From: Methanosarcinales archaeon
Lineage (GTDB): Archaea; Halobacteriota; Methanosarcinia; Methanosarcinales; Methanocomedenaceae
Reading direction: 5' to 3'
DNA: 7,973 nt
NCBI GenBank assembly: GCA_030666885.1
Contig: DAOUWY010000071.1
Location: forward strand, 1-7,973
Shown: in pieces, positions 1-6,061 of the stretch
Layout: every line of letters starts with the position of its first letter
Numbering within the stretch: position 1 is the first letter of the stretch
The notes under the pieces: generated by a model
What the model saw: the letters and a program-made list of their open reading frames with translations, nothing else
Database searches by the model: none
What the model was told of the DNA's origin: nothing
Program-made: the position numbers and the translations under genes

Positions 1-1133
1 GACCCCTCCACGACCTTTCCTATCACATCTGAGGCAATATCCTTTGACCTGAGTACCCCGATAATGTCATCTGCAGCACCAGGCGGTGCAATGATTAGAA
101 GTGCATCCAGGGATACGCCCAGGTAATCTATCTCCAGTTCTTCCAGCATAGACAATACTGAATCGTTTACCAGCGGGCGGATACGGTCTTCCTTAAACAC
201 AAGTTCTACACCCGCAGTCCGGGAAATCTCCTTGGCATCACCTCGCACGCCTCCGTTTGTCACATCGGTCATGGCATGGATACATTCAAGCAATCCGGCA
301 TCTATGATGGCCTCGCATGCATCGATGAACTTGATATTGATTGTCTCATCCACAATATCATGTCTGTCATAATACAGGGCCGTGGTGGAGATGGTGCCTC
401 CTCCCGCCCCTTCTGTCATCAGTACCAGATCACCGGGCTCTGCTAATATCCTGGCAGAGATGGTCCGGGTTATACCTACTGCACCCACACCGCCTGTCAT
501 ACGTTCCCCTATGACCATGTCCCCGCCGATGCGCAGGGTGCTGCCTGTTATCAGTGGTACGCCTGTCAGTTCGGCCACTGCCGTAATACCTGCAATGTGG
601 TCGAATATCCTGCCCACGTCACCATCATCCGCCACATGGATATCAGACAGCATGGCCAGTGGCCTGGCCCCCATTGCATAAATATCCCGAAGGGCCGCCC
701 TGGCCACATGGAATCCTGCCAGGAAGGGGTAATCACTGAGCCTGCTGTGGGTGCCGTCCACTGTCAGCACAAGGTACTCGCCGCTGCCTGCCCTGACCAC
801 GCCCGAATCATCCAGGTGTGTGGAATCCACTTCGGCTGTTGTCTTGCCTATCACCCGGGCTATTTGCTCATGGGTATGGAAATCCCCGGCACCCCTGCTG
901 CCCACGCCGAACTGTCCCATGGTAATGCCTGATGTTACAGGTTCAAGTATCTCACCCTCGGGTTTAAGGGTGGCACCCGCTTCCACCATGACAGCATGGG
1001 CCAGTTCCCCTGCATGGTGTTGTGTTACCTTATCACCCTTGATCTCAAGTATTCGCCGGGCCAGCCTCTCCTCTATCTGGCCTTCGTTCTCACCAGATAA
1101 CAATGCTCGCTTTGCATAACCTTCAATGTCCAT
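1..1133 (-). CDS. AIR synthase-related protein (PurM/HypE/SelD-like), 3' part cut by window edge
   Basis: The minus strand is open from an ATG at 1133 to the window edge, giving 377 codons with no stop. The translation starts MDIEGYAKRALLSGENEG. An AIRS N-terminal domain of the PurM/HypE/SelD/ThiL fold covers about residues 95-215. It contains LDDSGVV (107-113), matching the family's DDAAV-type nucleotide/metal motif, then VDGTH (125-129) and RDIYAMGARP (149-158), the family's conserved helix. The AIRS C-terminal domain follows, with the glycine-rich TEGAGGGTIS and TDVTNGGVRGDA stretches. The roughly 95 residues before the AIRS domain are an extension not seen in PurM. Proteins of this fold bind ATP and activate an oxygen or carboxamide, but the substrate here cannot be read from sequence. 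It resembles archaeal proteins annotated as HypE- or SelD-related. The start follows uppS by 56 bases and has no clear Shine-Dalgarno. The fold assignment is firm; the function is unassigned. Confidence 0.85.
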   Translation of the reverse strand, partial: MDIEGYAKRALLSGENEGQIEERLARRILEIKGDKVTQHHAGELAHAVMVEAGATLKPEGEILEPVTSGITMGQFGVGSRGAGDFHTHEQIARVIGKTTAEVDSTHLDDSGVVRAGSGEYLVLTVDGTHSRLSDYPFLAGFHVARAALRDIYAMGARPLAMLSDIHVADDGDVGRIFDHIAGITAVAELTGVPLITGSTLRIGGDMVIGERMTGGVGAVGITRTISARILAEPGDLVLMTEGAGGGTISTTALYYDRHDIVDETINIKFIDACEAIIDAGLLECIHAMTDVTNGGVRGDAKEISRTAGVELVFKEDRIRPLVNDSVLSMLEELEIDYLGVSLDALLIIAPPGAADDIIGVLRSKDIASDVIGKVVEG

Positions 1134-1189
1134 TAACAATTGGATGCATATACTGATTATTAATGTTTCGTTAAAATGTCAGAATAAAA

Positions 1190-2164
1190 TTACCACACAA
1201 AGGCAACATCCTTCATTTCCCTGTTGCCTGACAGGTCTTCCAGAATGGATAGTACTTCCTCGCTTGTGATATCCCCTGCCCTCATGCTCATGCGGATAAC
1301 CTGCTCAACCTCTACCTGGCCTGTATGTCCAAGAAGCCTGACAATTCGCCGCACAGTATTCTTCTGCCACTCATATTCCCTTGTCTGGAAGGTTCTTATG
1401 GAACGCAGGAAATCTATCTTCCTGAACTCGGGCCAGTAAGGCGCACAGAAATAGGCCGCACATTCATTGCCGCTGGCCTGCCAGGGCAGGAAATTGGACA
1501 TCCTCTCATCGCCACCTGTCCTTATGATCAGGTCAACATCCGGGACTGCCAGACTGGTGAAGGGATACAGGTGTGATGAGATGATCTTCTCGTCAATATC
1601 AGACATCTCAAGCTGGCCGCTTTCAACCTTTTGGGCCAGCACTCTTGCGGTATCCACTATCTCCTGGCGCCCTCCATAAGCCATGGCAATATTCAGGTAC
1701 ATATTATCGTAATTCCTTGTGATGGTCTCGGCCTGCCTTGCTGTTTCCTTTAATCCGGCAGGTAACTGGTCAATATTTCCCAGTATCCTGAGCCGCATCC
1801 TTCTCTCATGAGTACGCTCATCCTGCATTAGTTTCTCCAGTTTGAGACCTATAATCTCAAAAAGTTTTTGCTTTTCCTGATCTGACCGGTTCTGGTTCTC
1901 AGTAGAAAAGGCATAGACTGTTATTTGCTTCACACCCAGTTCATAGCACCAGTCAAGTACGTTTTCGGTTGTGTTGGCACCCAGGTTATGGCCCTGCCAG
2001 ACGGTCATACCCAGCTTCATGGCATACCTGCGGTTACCGTCCATTATTATGGCTATATGTCCGGGAACCCTGAAATCCTTTATTTCCTGGGTGAGCAGGT
2101 ATTCATACCCGGAATAAAGAACTGTATCAAGTGTTTTTTTTAATGTGACAAGACCATTACTCAT
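1190..2164 (-). CDS. uppS: Cis-prenyltransferase (polyprenyl/undecaprenyl diphosphate synthase, UppS family)
   Basis: A complete 324-residue cis-prenyltransferase, which condenses isopentenyl diphosphate onto an allylic primer to build the long polyprenyl (dolichyl-type) carrier used for N-glycosylation and surface glycan assembly. All family signatures are visible: HIAIIMDGNRRYA at 36-48 with catalytic Asp42, YAFSTEN at 84-90, AYGGRQEI at 162-169, and DLIIRTGGDERMSNFLPWQ at 211-229, followed by YWPEF. Archaeal members are known to use geranylgeranyl diphosphate as primer; that is inferred here. The protein is longer than the usual bacterial form of about 250 residues, with about 35 residues before the first motif and a tail of about 55 after the last conserved block (270-324). 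It acts at the cytoplasmic face of the membrane. There is no recognisable Shine-Dalgarno before the ATG, so translation may start from a short leader. It probably forms an operon with the downstream AIRS-related gene. Confidence 0.95.
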   Translation of the reverse strand: MSNGLVTLKKTLDTVLYSGYEYLLTQEIKDFRVPGHIAIIMDGNRRYAMKLGMTVWQGHNLGANTTENVLDWCYELGVKQITVYAFSTENQNRSDQEKQKLFEIIGLKLEKLMQDERTHERRMRLRILGNIDQLPAGLKETARQAETITRNYDNMYLNIAMAYGGRQEIVDTARVLAQKVESGQLEMSDIDEKIISSHLYPFTSLAVPDVDLIIRTGGDERMSNFLPWQASGNECAAYFCAPYWPEFRKIDFLRSIRTFQTREYEWQKNTVRRIVRLLGHTGQVEVEQVIRMSMRAGDITSEEVLSILEDLSGNREMKDVAFVW

Positions 2165-2205
2165 ATCAGGGGTTATATGTAATCAGGCATACAAATACTT
2201 ATTTA

Positions 2206-2223
2206 TTAATAAATATTTATTAA
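2206..2223 (-). promoter_or_regulatory. Candidate uppS promoter with an 18-base perfect palindrome
   Basis: TTAATAAATATTTATTAA is its own reverse complement over 18 bases. It overlaps a second perfect 12-base palindrome, TTTATTAATAAA, at 2202-2213. The block is pure A/T and begins 42 bases upstream of the uppS ATG. An archaeal TATA box inside it would place the transcription start roughly 15-20 bases before the ATG. A TFB element cannot be assigned with certainty, and an A/T tract forms palindromes more easily than a mixed sequence does. Confidence 0.5.
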
Positions 2224-2263
2224 AATGATTAGCATGTAGTTTAAATGAGGTGTATTAAAAAGT

Positions 2264-2389
2264 ATGGCGTTGGCACTCCACAACCCCGTAGATGATGACA
2301 CAGCCCCTACCCTGTACACTACTATACTACCAAACGTTGCAGTACAGGAAAATCCCTTATTAGGGTGCAAATTTTGTAGTTATAACTAA
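2264..2389 (+). CDS. Possible small ORF, 41 codons, unknown
   Basis: An ATG at 2264 opens 41 codons ending in TAA at 2387-2389. The product starts MALALHNPVDDDTAPTLY and ends LLGCKFCSYN. A GAGGTG at 2247-2252 could serve as a Shine-Dalgarno, with a rather long 11-base spacing, and the A/T-rich TTAAAA just downstream of it is promoter-like. The peptide has a terminal CxxC pair and no membrane segment or signal. It is not a family I recognise. It lies wholly in the gap between the divergent uppS and ThiC genes, and its end overlaps the palindrome taken as the ThiC promoter. A chance ORF of this length is common, so this is a candidate only. Confidence 0.2.
   Translation: MALALHNPVDDDTAPTLYTTILPNVAVQENPLLGCKFCSYN
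2311..2348. repeat. Inverted repeat, 7-bp arms CCTGTAC / GTACAGG
   Basis: CCTGTAC at 2311-2317 and GTACAGG at 2342-2348 are exact reverse complements separated by 24 bases. A shorter CCCT-TATT-AGGG hairpin follows at 2354-2365. Both sit just upstream of the presumed ThiC promoter. They could be distant operator half-sites or an RNA stem if the region is transcribed. No T-run follows, so they are not terminators. Confidence 0.35.
2377..2388 (+). promoter_or_regulatory. Candidate ThiC promoter/operator: 12-base palindrome with TATA-like core
   Basis: TAGTTATAACTA is a perfect 12-base palindrome whose centre, TTATAA, resembles an archaeal TATA box. It ends 57 bases before the ATG at 2446. With usual archaeal spacing, transcription would start near 2405-2412, leaving a leader of about 35 bases. 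A dimeric repressor bound here would block TBP. In Haloferax a ThiN-domain repressor, ThiR, is known to control thiC; I do not know its site in this lineage, so a link is inference. No TPP riboswitch signature is seen in the leader. Confidence 0.4.
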
Positions 2390-2445
2390 GCATCTGATGT
2401 TTCCAGTCAGGTAATTTGTTTCCATAACTTTTATCCCGATTCAAA

Positions 2446-3747
2446 ATGGTATATCATCCAGTTATTATGCAGGATACATTAATAGAACAGGCAAGGGGAG
2501 GTAATACAACTCCCGAAATAAGCAAAGCCGCCCATAAAGAGGGAATCAAACCCGCCGGACTTACCACACTGGTGGCACAGGGCAAAGTGGTTATCCTGAA
2601 GAATATATTGCATGAACACGTCCGGCCGGTAGCAGTTGGAGAATGTGTTTCTACAAAGGTGAATGCAAATATCGGCACATCCGGGGCACACACTGATGTG
2701 GATGAAGAGATGCAAAAAGCCAGGACTGCAGTTAAGTACGGTGCCGATGCGGTTATGGACCTCTCAACAGGTGATGATATCAATGAGGTAAGGCGCAGGC
2801 TTATTAAAGAGATAGATGTGCCCATAGGCACAGTACCCATATACCAGGCAGCCAGCAATTGCACCTCAGTTCCTGATATGACCACTGACGACATGTTCAA
2901 TGCCATCCGGCTACACGTCAAGGATGGAGTGGACTTTATTACTGTCCATGCAGGGGTTACACAAAATGCACTGGACCAGTTACGATCGCACGGCAGGATA
3001 CTTGATATTGTCAGCCGGGGCGGGTCGTTTATGGCTTCATGGATGATGCATAATGATCACGAGAATCCCTATTATGCCGAGTTCGACTACCTGCTCGATA
3101 TTGTAAAGGAATACGATGTAACCTTAAGCCTTGGAGATGGCATGAGGCCGGGATGTATAGCAGATGCATCGGATGGTGCCATGTTCCAGGAGGTCATCAC
3201 CCTGGGCGAACTGGTAAGAAGGTCAAGGGCTGCAGGAGTGCAGAGCATGGTGGAAGGACCCGGGCATGTGCCCCTGGACGAGATCATTTCAGGTGTCAGG
3301 TCGATAAAACACATTTGCGGCGGCGCACCGTTGTACCTGTTGGGGCCGCTGGTCACTGACATTGCTCCGGGCTATGACCATTTTACGGCCGCCATAGGCG
3401 GTGCTGTGGCAGGTATGGCGGGAGCCGACTTCCTGTGCATGACTACACCCTCCGAGCATCTGGCACTGCCTAATGCGGAAGATATCAGGGAAGGTGCCGT
3501 GGTCACCAGGATCGCTGCCCATGCCATAGACCTGGTAAAAGCGGGACAGAGGCAGCGTGCAAGGGATATGGATGATAAAATGGCAAATGCCAGGAGTGAA
3601 CTGGACTGGGAGAAGCAGCTAAACCTAGCGATCGACCCTGAGCGGGCAATCCGGATACACTCAAGGTGCAAAGACGTAGAAACCTGCAGTATGTGCGGTG
3701 AACTGTGCTCCATCAAGATCATGAAGGATGTAATGGATCAGAAATGA
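2446..3747 (+). CDS. thiC: ThiC-family radical SAM synthase (HMP-P synthase, or 5-hydroxybenzimidazole synthase)
   Basis: A complete 433-residue ThiC-family enzyme. ThiC rearranges aminoimidazole ribotide to the thiamine pyrimidine HMP-P, using S-adenosylmethionine and a 4Fe-4S cluster. Visible signatures are NANIGTS (73-79), MDLSTG (104-109), FITVHAGVT (164-172), SRGGSF (190-195), SLGDGMRPG (228-236), MVEGPGHVP (268-276) and GPLVTDIAPGYDH (300-312). The cluster cysteines are C414, C417 and C421 near the C-terminus, spaced CX2CX3C; long bacterial ThiC has CX2CX4C. The length fits the short archaeal/clostridial form, which lacks the bacterial N-terminal domain. A close paralogue family, BzaF, makes 5-hydroxybenzimidazole from the same substrate, and motifs alone do not exclude it. 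No other thiamine or cobamide gene is present in the window to decide. There is no Shine-Dalgarno; the ATG at 2467 (M8) is an alternative start. The gene is monocistronic in this window. Confidence 0.93.
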   Translation: MVYHPVIMQDTLIEQARGGNTTPEISKAAHKEGIKPAGLTTLVAQGKVVILKNILHEHVRPVAVGECVSTKVNANIGTSGAHTDVDEEMQKARTAVKYGADAVMDLSTGDDINEVRRRLIKEIDVPIGTVPIYQAASNCTSVPDMTTDDMFNAIRLHVKDGVDFITVHAGVTQNALDQLRSHGRILDIVSRGGSFMASWMMHNDHENPYYAEFDYLLDIVKEYDVTLSLGDGMRPGCIADASDGAMFQEVITLGELVRRSRAAGVQSMVEGPGHVPLDEIISGVRSIKHICGGAPLYLLGPLVTDIAPGYDHFTAAIGGAVAGMAGADFLCMTTPSEHLALPNAEDIREGAVVTRIAAHAIDLVKAGQRQRARDMDDKMANARSELDWEKQLNLAIDPERAIRIHSRCKDVETCSMCGELCSIKIMKDVMDQK

Positions 3748-3774
3748 ATACTTGAACCTGGCCTGCCCTGCTGA

Positions 3775-3822
3775 TTTTTTCTGGGCTCGTATCCTTGTTT
3801 ATCCTTGTTTATCCTTTTTTTT
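3775..3822 (+). terminator. Candidate T-rich terminator of the ThiC-family gene
   Basis: Two T-runs follow the stop codon on the plus strand: six Ts at 3775-3780 and eight at 3815-3822. Archaeal RNA polymerase commonly stops at such runs without a strong hairpin, and no strong hairpin is seen. The opposite strand has A-runs here, so the convergent minus-strand operon has no matching T-run and may read into the ThiC-family gene antisense. Confidence 0.5.
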
Positions 3823-3852
3823 GCTTATCCTTGTTATTCTTGCTTATTCTTA
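3790..3852. repeat. Degenerating 10-base tandem repeat (TATCCTTGTT) in the convergent gap
   Basis: TATCCTTGTT occurs exactly twice in tandem at 3790-3809. A third unit begins TATCCTT at 3810 and runs into eight Ts. Related TTATCCTTGTTATTCTTGC and TTATTCTTAT units continue to about 3852. The last units lie inside the coding end of the minus-strand surface protein and encode its final residues, YKNKQE. The pattern suggests slippage or local duplication. There are no spacers, so it is not CRISPR. Confidence 0.6.
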
Positions 3853-4904
3853 TATGAGCGCACACCCAGAACAACCACTATCAATAGTACAACCACAAAC
3901 CCTATCAAGAACACTGTCTTGAATTTTTCGACAGTGGACACTGCCGGCAAGGTTTCCACCTGTATCTTGATATTATCAGATATCCTGTCATGACCGTCCA
4001 CATCTTCGTACTTAATCTCACTGTTTATGCCATACATCTTTGTCGTAGCCGTATCATCCACTTTCAGGTTGAATCTGGCAGTAGCACTTTCATCCGGCGC
4101 CAGTGAACCGATAAATGCCTGGTCATCAGTAGTACTGAAAGGGTCAGATACACTGATCCTCACCGTTGCATCAGTAACAGGCAGTTCACCCACATTTTTG
4201 TACGTGACATATAATAGATTTTCCTCATCTGCCACCATGTTACCGCTGATTTCCATTACTTCGAAATCGGCTTCATCCTTAACCATTACCGGCATGGTCA
4301 AATTCTGGCTCTTGACCTCGTACCACAACCCCACTTCAAGATCGGTTACTTCACCCTTGTCAGTCTCATCGTCCCCGCTGATCTGGACATTTTCCTGGTA
4401 TCCGTATAACAGGCTCAACATAAGCGGATGCACACCTGCCCTGGCATTCTTGGCAATCTCTATGGTGAATTGGACCGGATATTCAGTTTGCTGACCTGAT
4501 ACCAGTGAACCCGCCTCCTGGGGTCCGGTCTTTACTTTAACTTCAGGGTCGAGGGATATGAGAACGGCCACAATACCTATAGCTGTGGTCTTTTGCGCTT
4601 CGTAGTTCATCTCGGTCTTTTGCAGTTTTACTTCAATGTTATCATCACGATCTACATTGTTTTCAGACTTGAAACCGGTGATAAGTCCCCGGTTCATAAG
4701 ATCGATATTCACAGTTACAGTGTCCCCTCTGTAAAATTCTCCGTCCCCAAGCAGGGATGCACTGATATTAGGTCCACCGTATACTGTATAGTAGTTATCG
4801 CCCACATCGAAATATTCCGGGAACGCCGCCTGTGCAGGCACAGTTAAGATCAGTAGTGATATAGCCGCGAGTAAGATCATCTGAATATCTTTTTTATAAT
4901 CCAT
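3834..4904 (-). CDS. COG1361-type anchored surface protein, paralogue 2 of exporter operon
   Basis: A complete 356-residue protein. A signal peptide covers about residues 1-26 (hydrophobic core MILLAAISLLILTV, cleavage near AQA/AF). Beta-rich extracellular domains follow, and one membrane segment at about 328-348 leads into a short basic tail (RSYKNKQE), so the bulk lies outside with the C-terminus in the cytoplasm. Two repeated CARDB/NEW3-like Ig-type modules can be inferred from the alternating hydrophobic pattern and from YVTYKNVGELPVTDATVRI (242-260), typical of archaeal COG1361 S-layer-like proteins. N-glycosylation sequons lie at 46-48 and 201-203. It shares blocks with the preceding gene: ASLLGD-x-EF-x-RG, TTA-I/V-GI, DATVR, YGI-x-SEIKY and ISDN. 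It is the last gene of the exporter operon, 23 bases after its paralogue. A role as extracytoplasmic partner of the exporter is inferred from position; direct function is unknown. Confidence 0.85.
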   Translation of the reverse strand: MDYKKDIQMILLAAISLLILTVPAQAAFPEYFDVGDNYYTVYGGPNISASLLGDGEFYRGDTVTVNIDLMNRGLITGFKSENNVDRDDNIEVKLQKTEMNYEAQKTTAIGIVAVLISLDPEVKVKTGPQEAGSLVSGQQTEYPVQFTIEIAKNARAGVHPLMLSLLYGYQENVQISGDDETDKGEVTDLEVGLWYEVKSQNLTMPVMVKDEADFEVMEISGNMVADEENLLYVTYKNVGELPVTDATVRISVSDPFSTTDDQAFIGSLAPDESATARFNLKVDDTATTKMYGINSEIKYEDVDGHDRISDNIKIQVETLPAVSTVEKFKTVFLIGFVVVLLIVVVLGVRSYKNKQE

Positions 4905-4908
4905 GCCT

Positions 4909-4926
4909 ATTCCTCTAATTCCTCTA
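4909..4926 (-). promoter_or_regulatory. Duplicated ribosome binding site for the second surface protein
   Basis: On the minus strand the 9-mer TAGAGGAAT occurs twice in direct tandem, filling most of the 23-base gap between the two surface protein genes. The copy nearer the gene puts GAGG 7 bases from the ATG at 4904, ideal spacing, and supports that start. The other copy lies 9 bases further upstream and may be spare or a standby site. Confidence 0.7.
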
Positions 4927-4927
4927 T

Positions 4928-6061
4928 TTATTCATATTTCTTAAGATTTCGTAAAACATTCACTACAATGAAGATCAGTAAGATTATCATTCCTGCCAAA
5001 GCCAGCTCGAAAGCCCCAATCTTTCTTTTGGCTCCTTCAAGGGGTACACTTACTTCAAGGTTGTCGGATATTGTAATTTCTCCCTGTTCATCATAATACT
5101 TTATTTCGCTATCAATACCGTAGGTTTTAATTACGGCATCGGAATTGGCAAGAATGTTAAAACTTGCGCTCCGGCTCTCGCCAGGCGCCATGTTACCCAA
5201 CCGCACAACTGACTGCCCGATACTTAGCGGGCGCATCACAACCATCCTGACAGTGGCATCTTCGGCTGTGAACTCGCCTGTATTCTTGTATGTAACATCA
5301 ATGGCCTGTTTCTCACCGGCCACCAGGTTGCCTGAAATTCCTGTCACTTCGAATTTCGGAGATGCCTTTACATAGATGGGGATGAACAAGGTCTTGTTGG
5401 CACTGGTGTAATGGGTAATGTGGTCCATACCAGTAAGACCAAGACGCACCACGTTTGTGGTCATACGTACCTGTCTCTGGTACTGGTACGACAAGGGAAG
5501 CTGAAGGTAATAAACACCAGCTGGTGCCTTATTTGATATGGTGATAGTAAATGTCAGCGGATGTTTCGGCATTTTCCCTGGAAAAAGGGATTCCATTGTC
5601 TGTATACTGGTATCCGGTTCTACTTCAATATATGGTGTCCCGGATATCATTTCTGCTTTAATTCCCACTGCTGTGGTGCGGCGCATTTCATATTCCAGTT
5701 CTTTCATGGAAAGGGAATAATCATCTGTATCATTTCCTACGCTGGTGTCATATTTAAAGCCGTAGATGGCGCCTTTGTTTACGAGGTTTACTTTAAGATG
5801 CACGGTCTCACCCCGCTCAAATTCAGGGTCACCCAGTAACGAGGCATATATGTCAGGATTGCCAAAGCTGTCATAATAGTTCGTAGAAAAGACATAATTT
5901 GGGAGTAACAGGTCTGAAATATCATTATTATTATCATCATTATCTTCATCCGCGGCGGCTGGCAACATGTAGCCGGCAAGCGCTAACAGCAAAAGTACTG
6001 CCGTAAATGCTGAAAATGATAATGTTCTCCTCATACCTGCACTATTACGTTCCTGGTTCAT
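4928..6061 (-). CDS. COG1361-type anchored surface protein, paralogue 1 of exporter operon
   Basis: A complete 377-residue protein with the same architecture as the next gene. A signal peptide spans about residues 1-37 (core AVLLLLALAGYML, cleavage near AAA/DE), followed by a strongly acidic Asp/Asn stretch (38-50). Two Ig-like/CARDB-type extracellular modules come next, then one membrane helix at about 349-371 and a basic tail (RNLKKYE). The second module carries DVTYKNTGEFTAEDATVRM (255-273) and YGIDSEIKYYDE (314-325). Sequons lie at 110-112 (NDT) and 222-224 (NKT). Its ATG overlaps the exporter stop by four bases (ATGA, 6058-6061), which suggests translational coupling; upstream Shine-Dalgarno matches are weak. 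M10 (6034) is an alternative start that gives a more typical signal peptide, MRRTLSFS. Close coupling to the exporter suggests an adaptor-like or chaperone-like partner outside the membrane. That is inference, and no biochemical role is known to me. Confidence 0.85.
   Translation of the reverse strand: MNQERNSAGMRRTLSFSAFTAVLLLLALAGYMLPAAADEDNDDNNNDISDLLLPNYVFSTNYYDSFGNPDIYASLLGDPEFERGETVHLKVNLVNKGAIYGFKYDTSVGNDTDDYSLSMKELEYEMRRTTAVGIKAEMISGTPYIEVEPDTSIQTMESLFPGKMPKHPLTFTITISNKAPAGVYYLQLPLSYQYQRQVRMTTNVVRLGLTGMDHITHYTSANKTLFIPIYVKASPKFEVTGISGNLVAGEKQAIDVTYKNTGEFTAEDATVRMVVMRPLSIGQSVVRLGNMAPGESRSASFNILANSDAVIKTYGIDSEIKYYDEQGEITISDNLEVSVPLEGAKRKIGAFELALAGMIILLIFIVVNVLRNLKKYE

Noticed and set aside
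382..1119. Plus-strand open frames opposite the AIRS-related gene
   Set aside because: Their products are low-complexity Pro/Ser-rich strings with no family motif, while the opposite strand shows clear AIRS motifs throughout.
2389..2445. TPP riboswitch in the leader of the ThiC-family gene
   Set aside because: A CTGATG is present, but the paired conserved cores of a TPP aptamer are not, and the likely leader of about 35-55 bases is too short.
2165..2445. tRNA or other structured RNA gene in the divergent gap
   Set aside because: No cloverleaf arms, TTCRA-type T-loop or CCA-end context were found; only short isolated inverted repeats are present.
2454..2921. Minus-strand open frame opposite the ThiC-family gene
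   Set aside because: It is the shadow of a strongly conserved coding frame, and its product matches nothing recognisable.
1..3747. A pathway in which the AIRS-related protein supplies aminoimidazole ribotide to the ThiC-family enzyme
   Set aside because: The AIRS label reflects fold only. The PurM-specific motif context is absent, and the genes are divergent with uppS between them.
3790..3852. CRISPR-like array
   Set aside because: The units are about 10 bases, directly adjacent and degenerate, with no spacers of uniform length.
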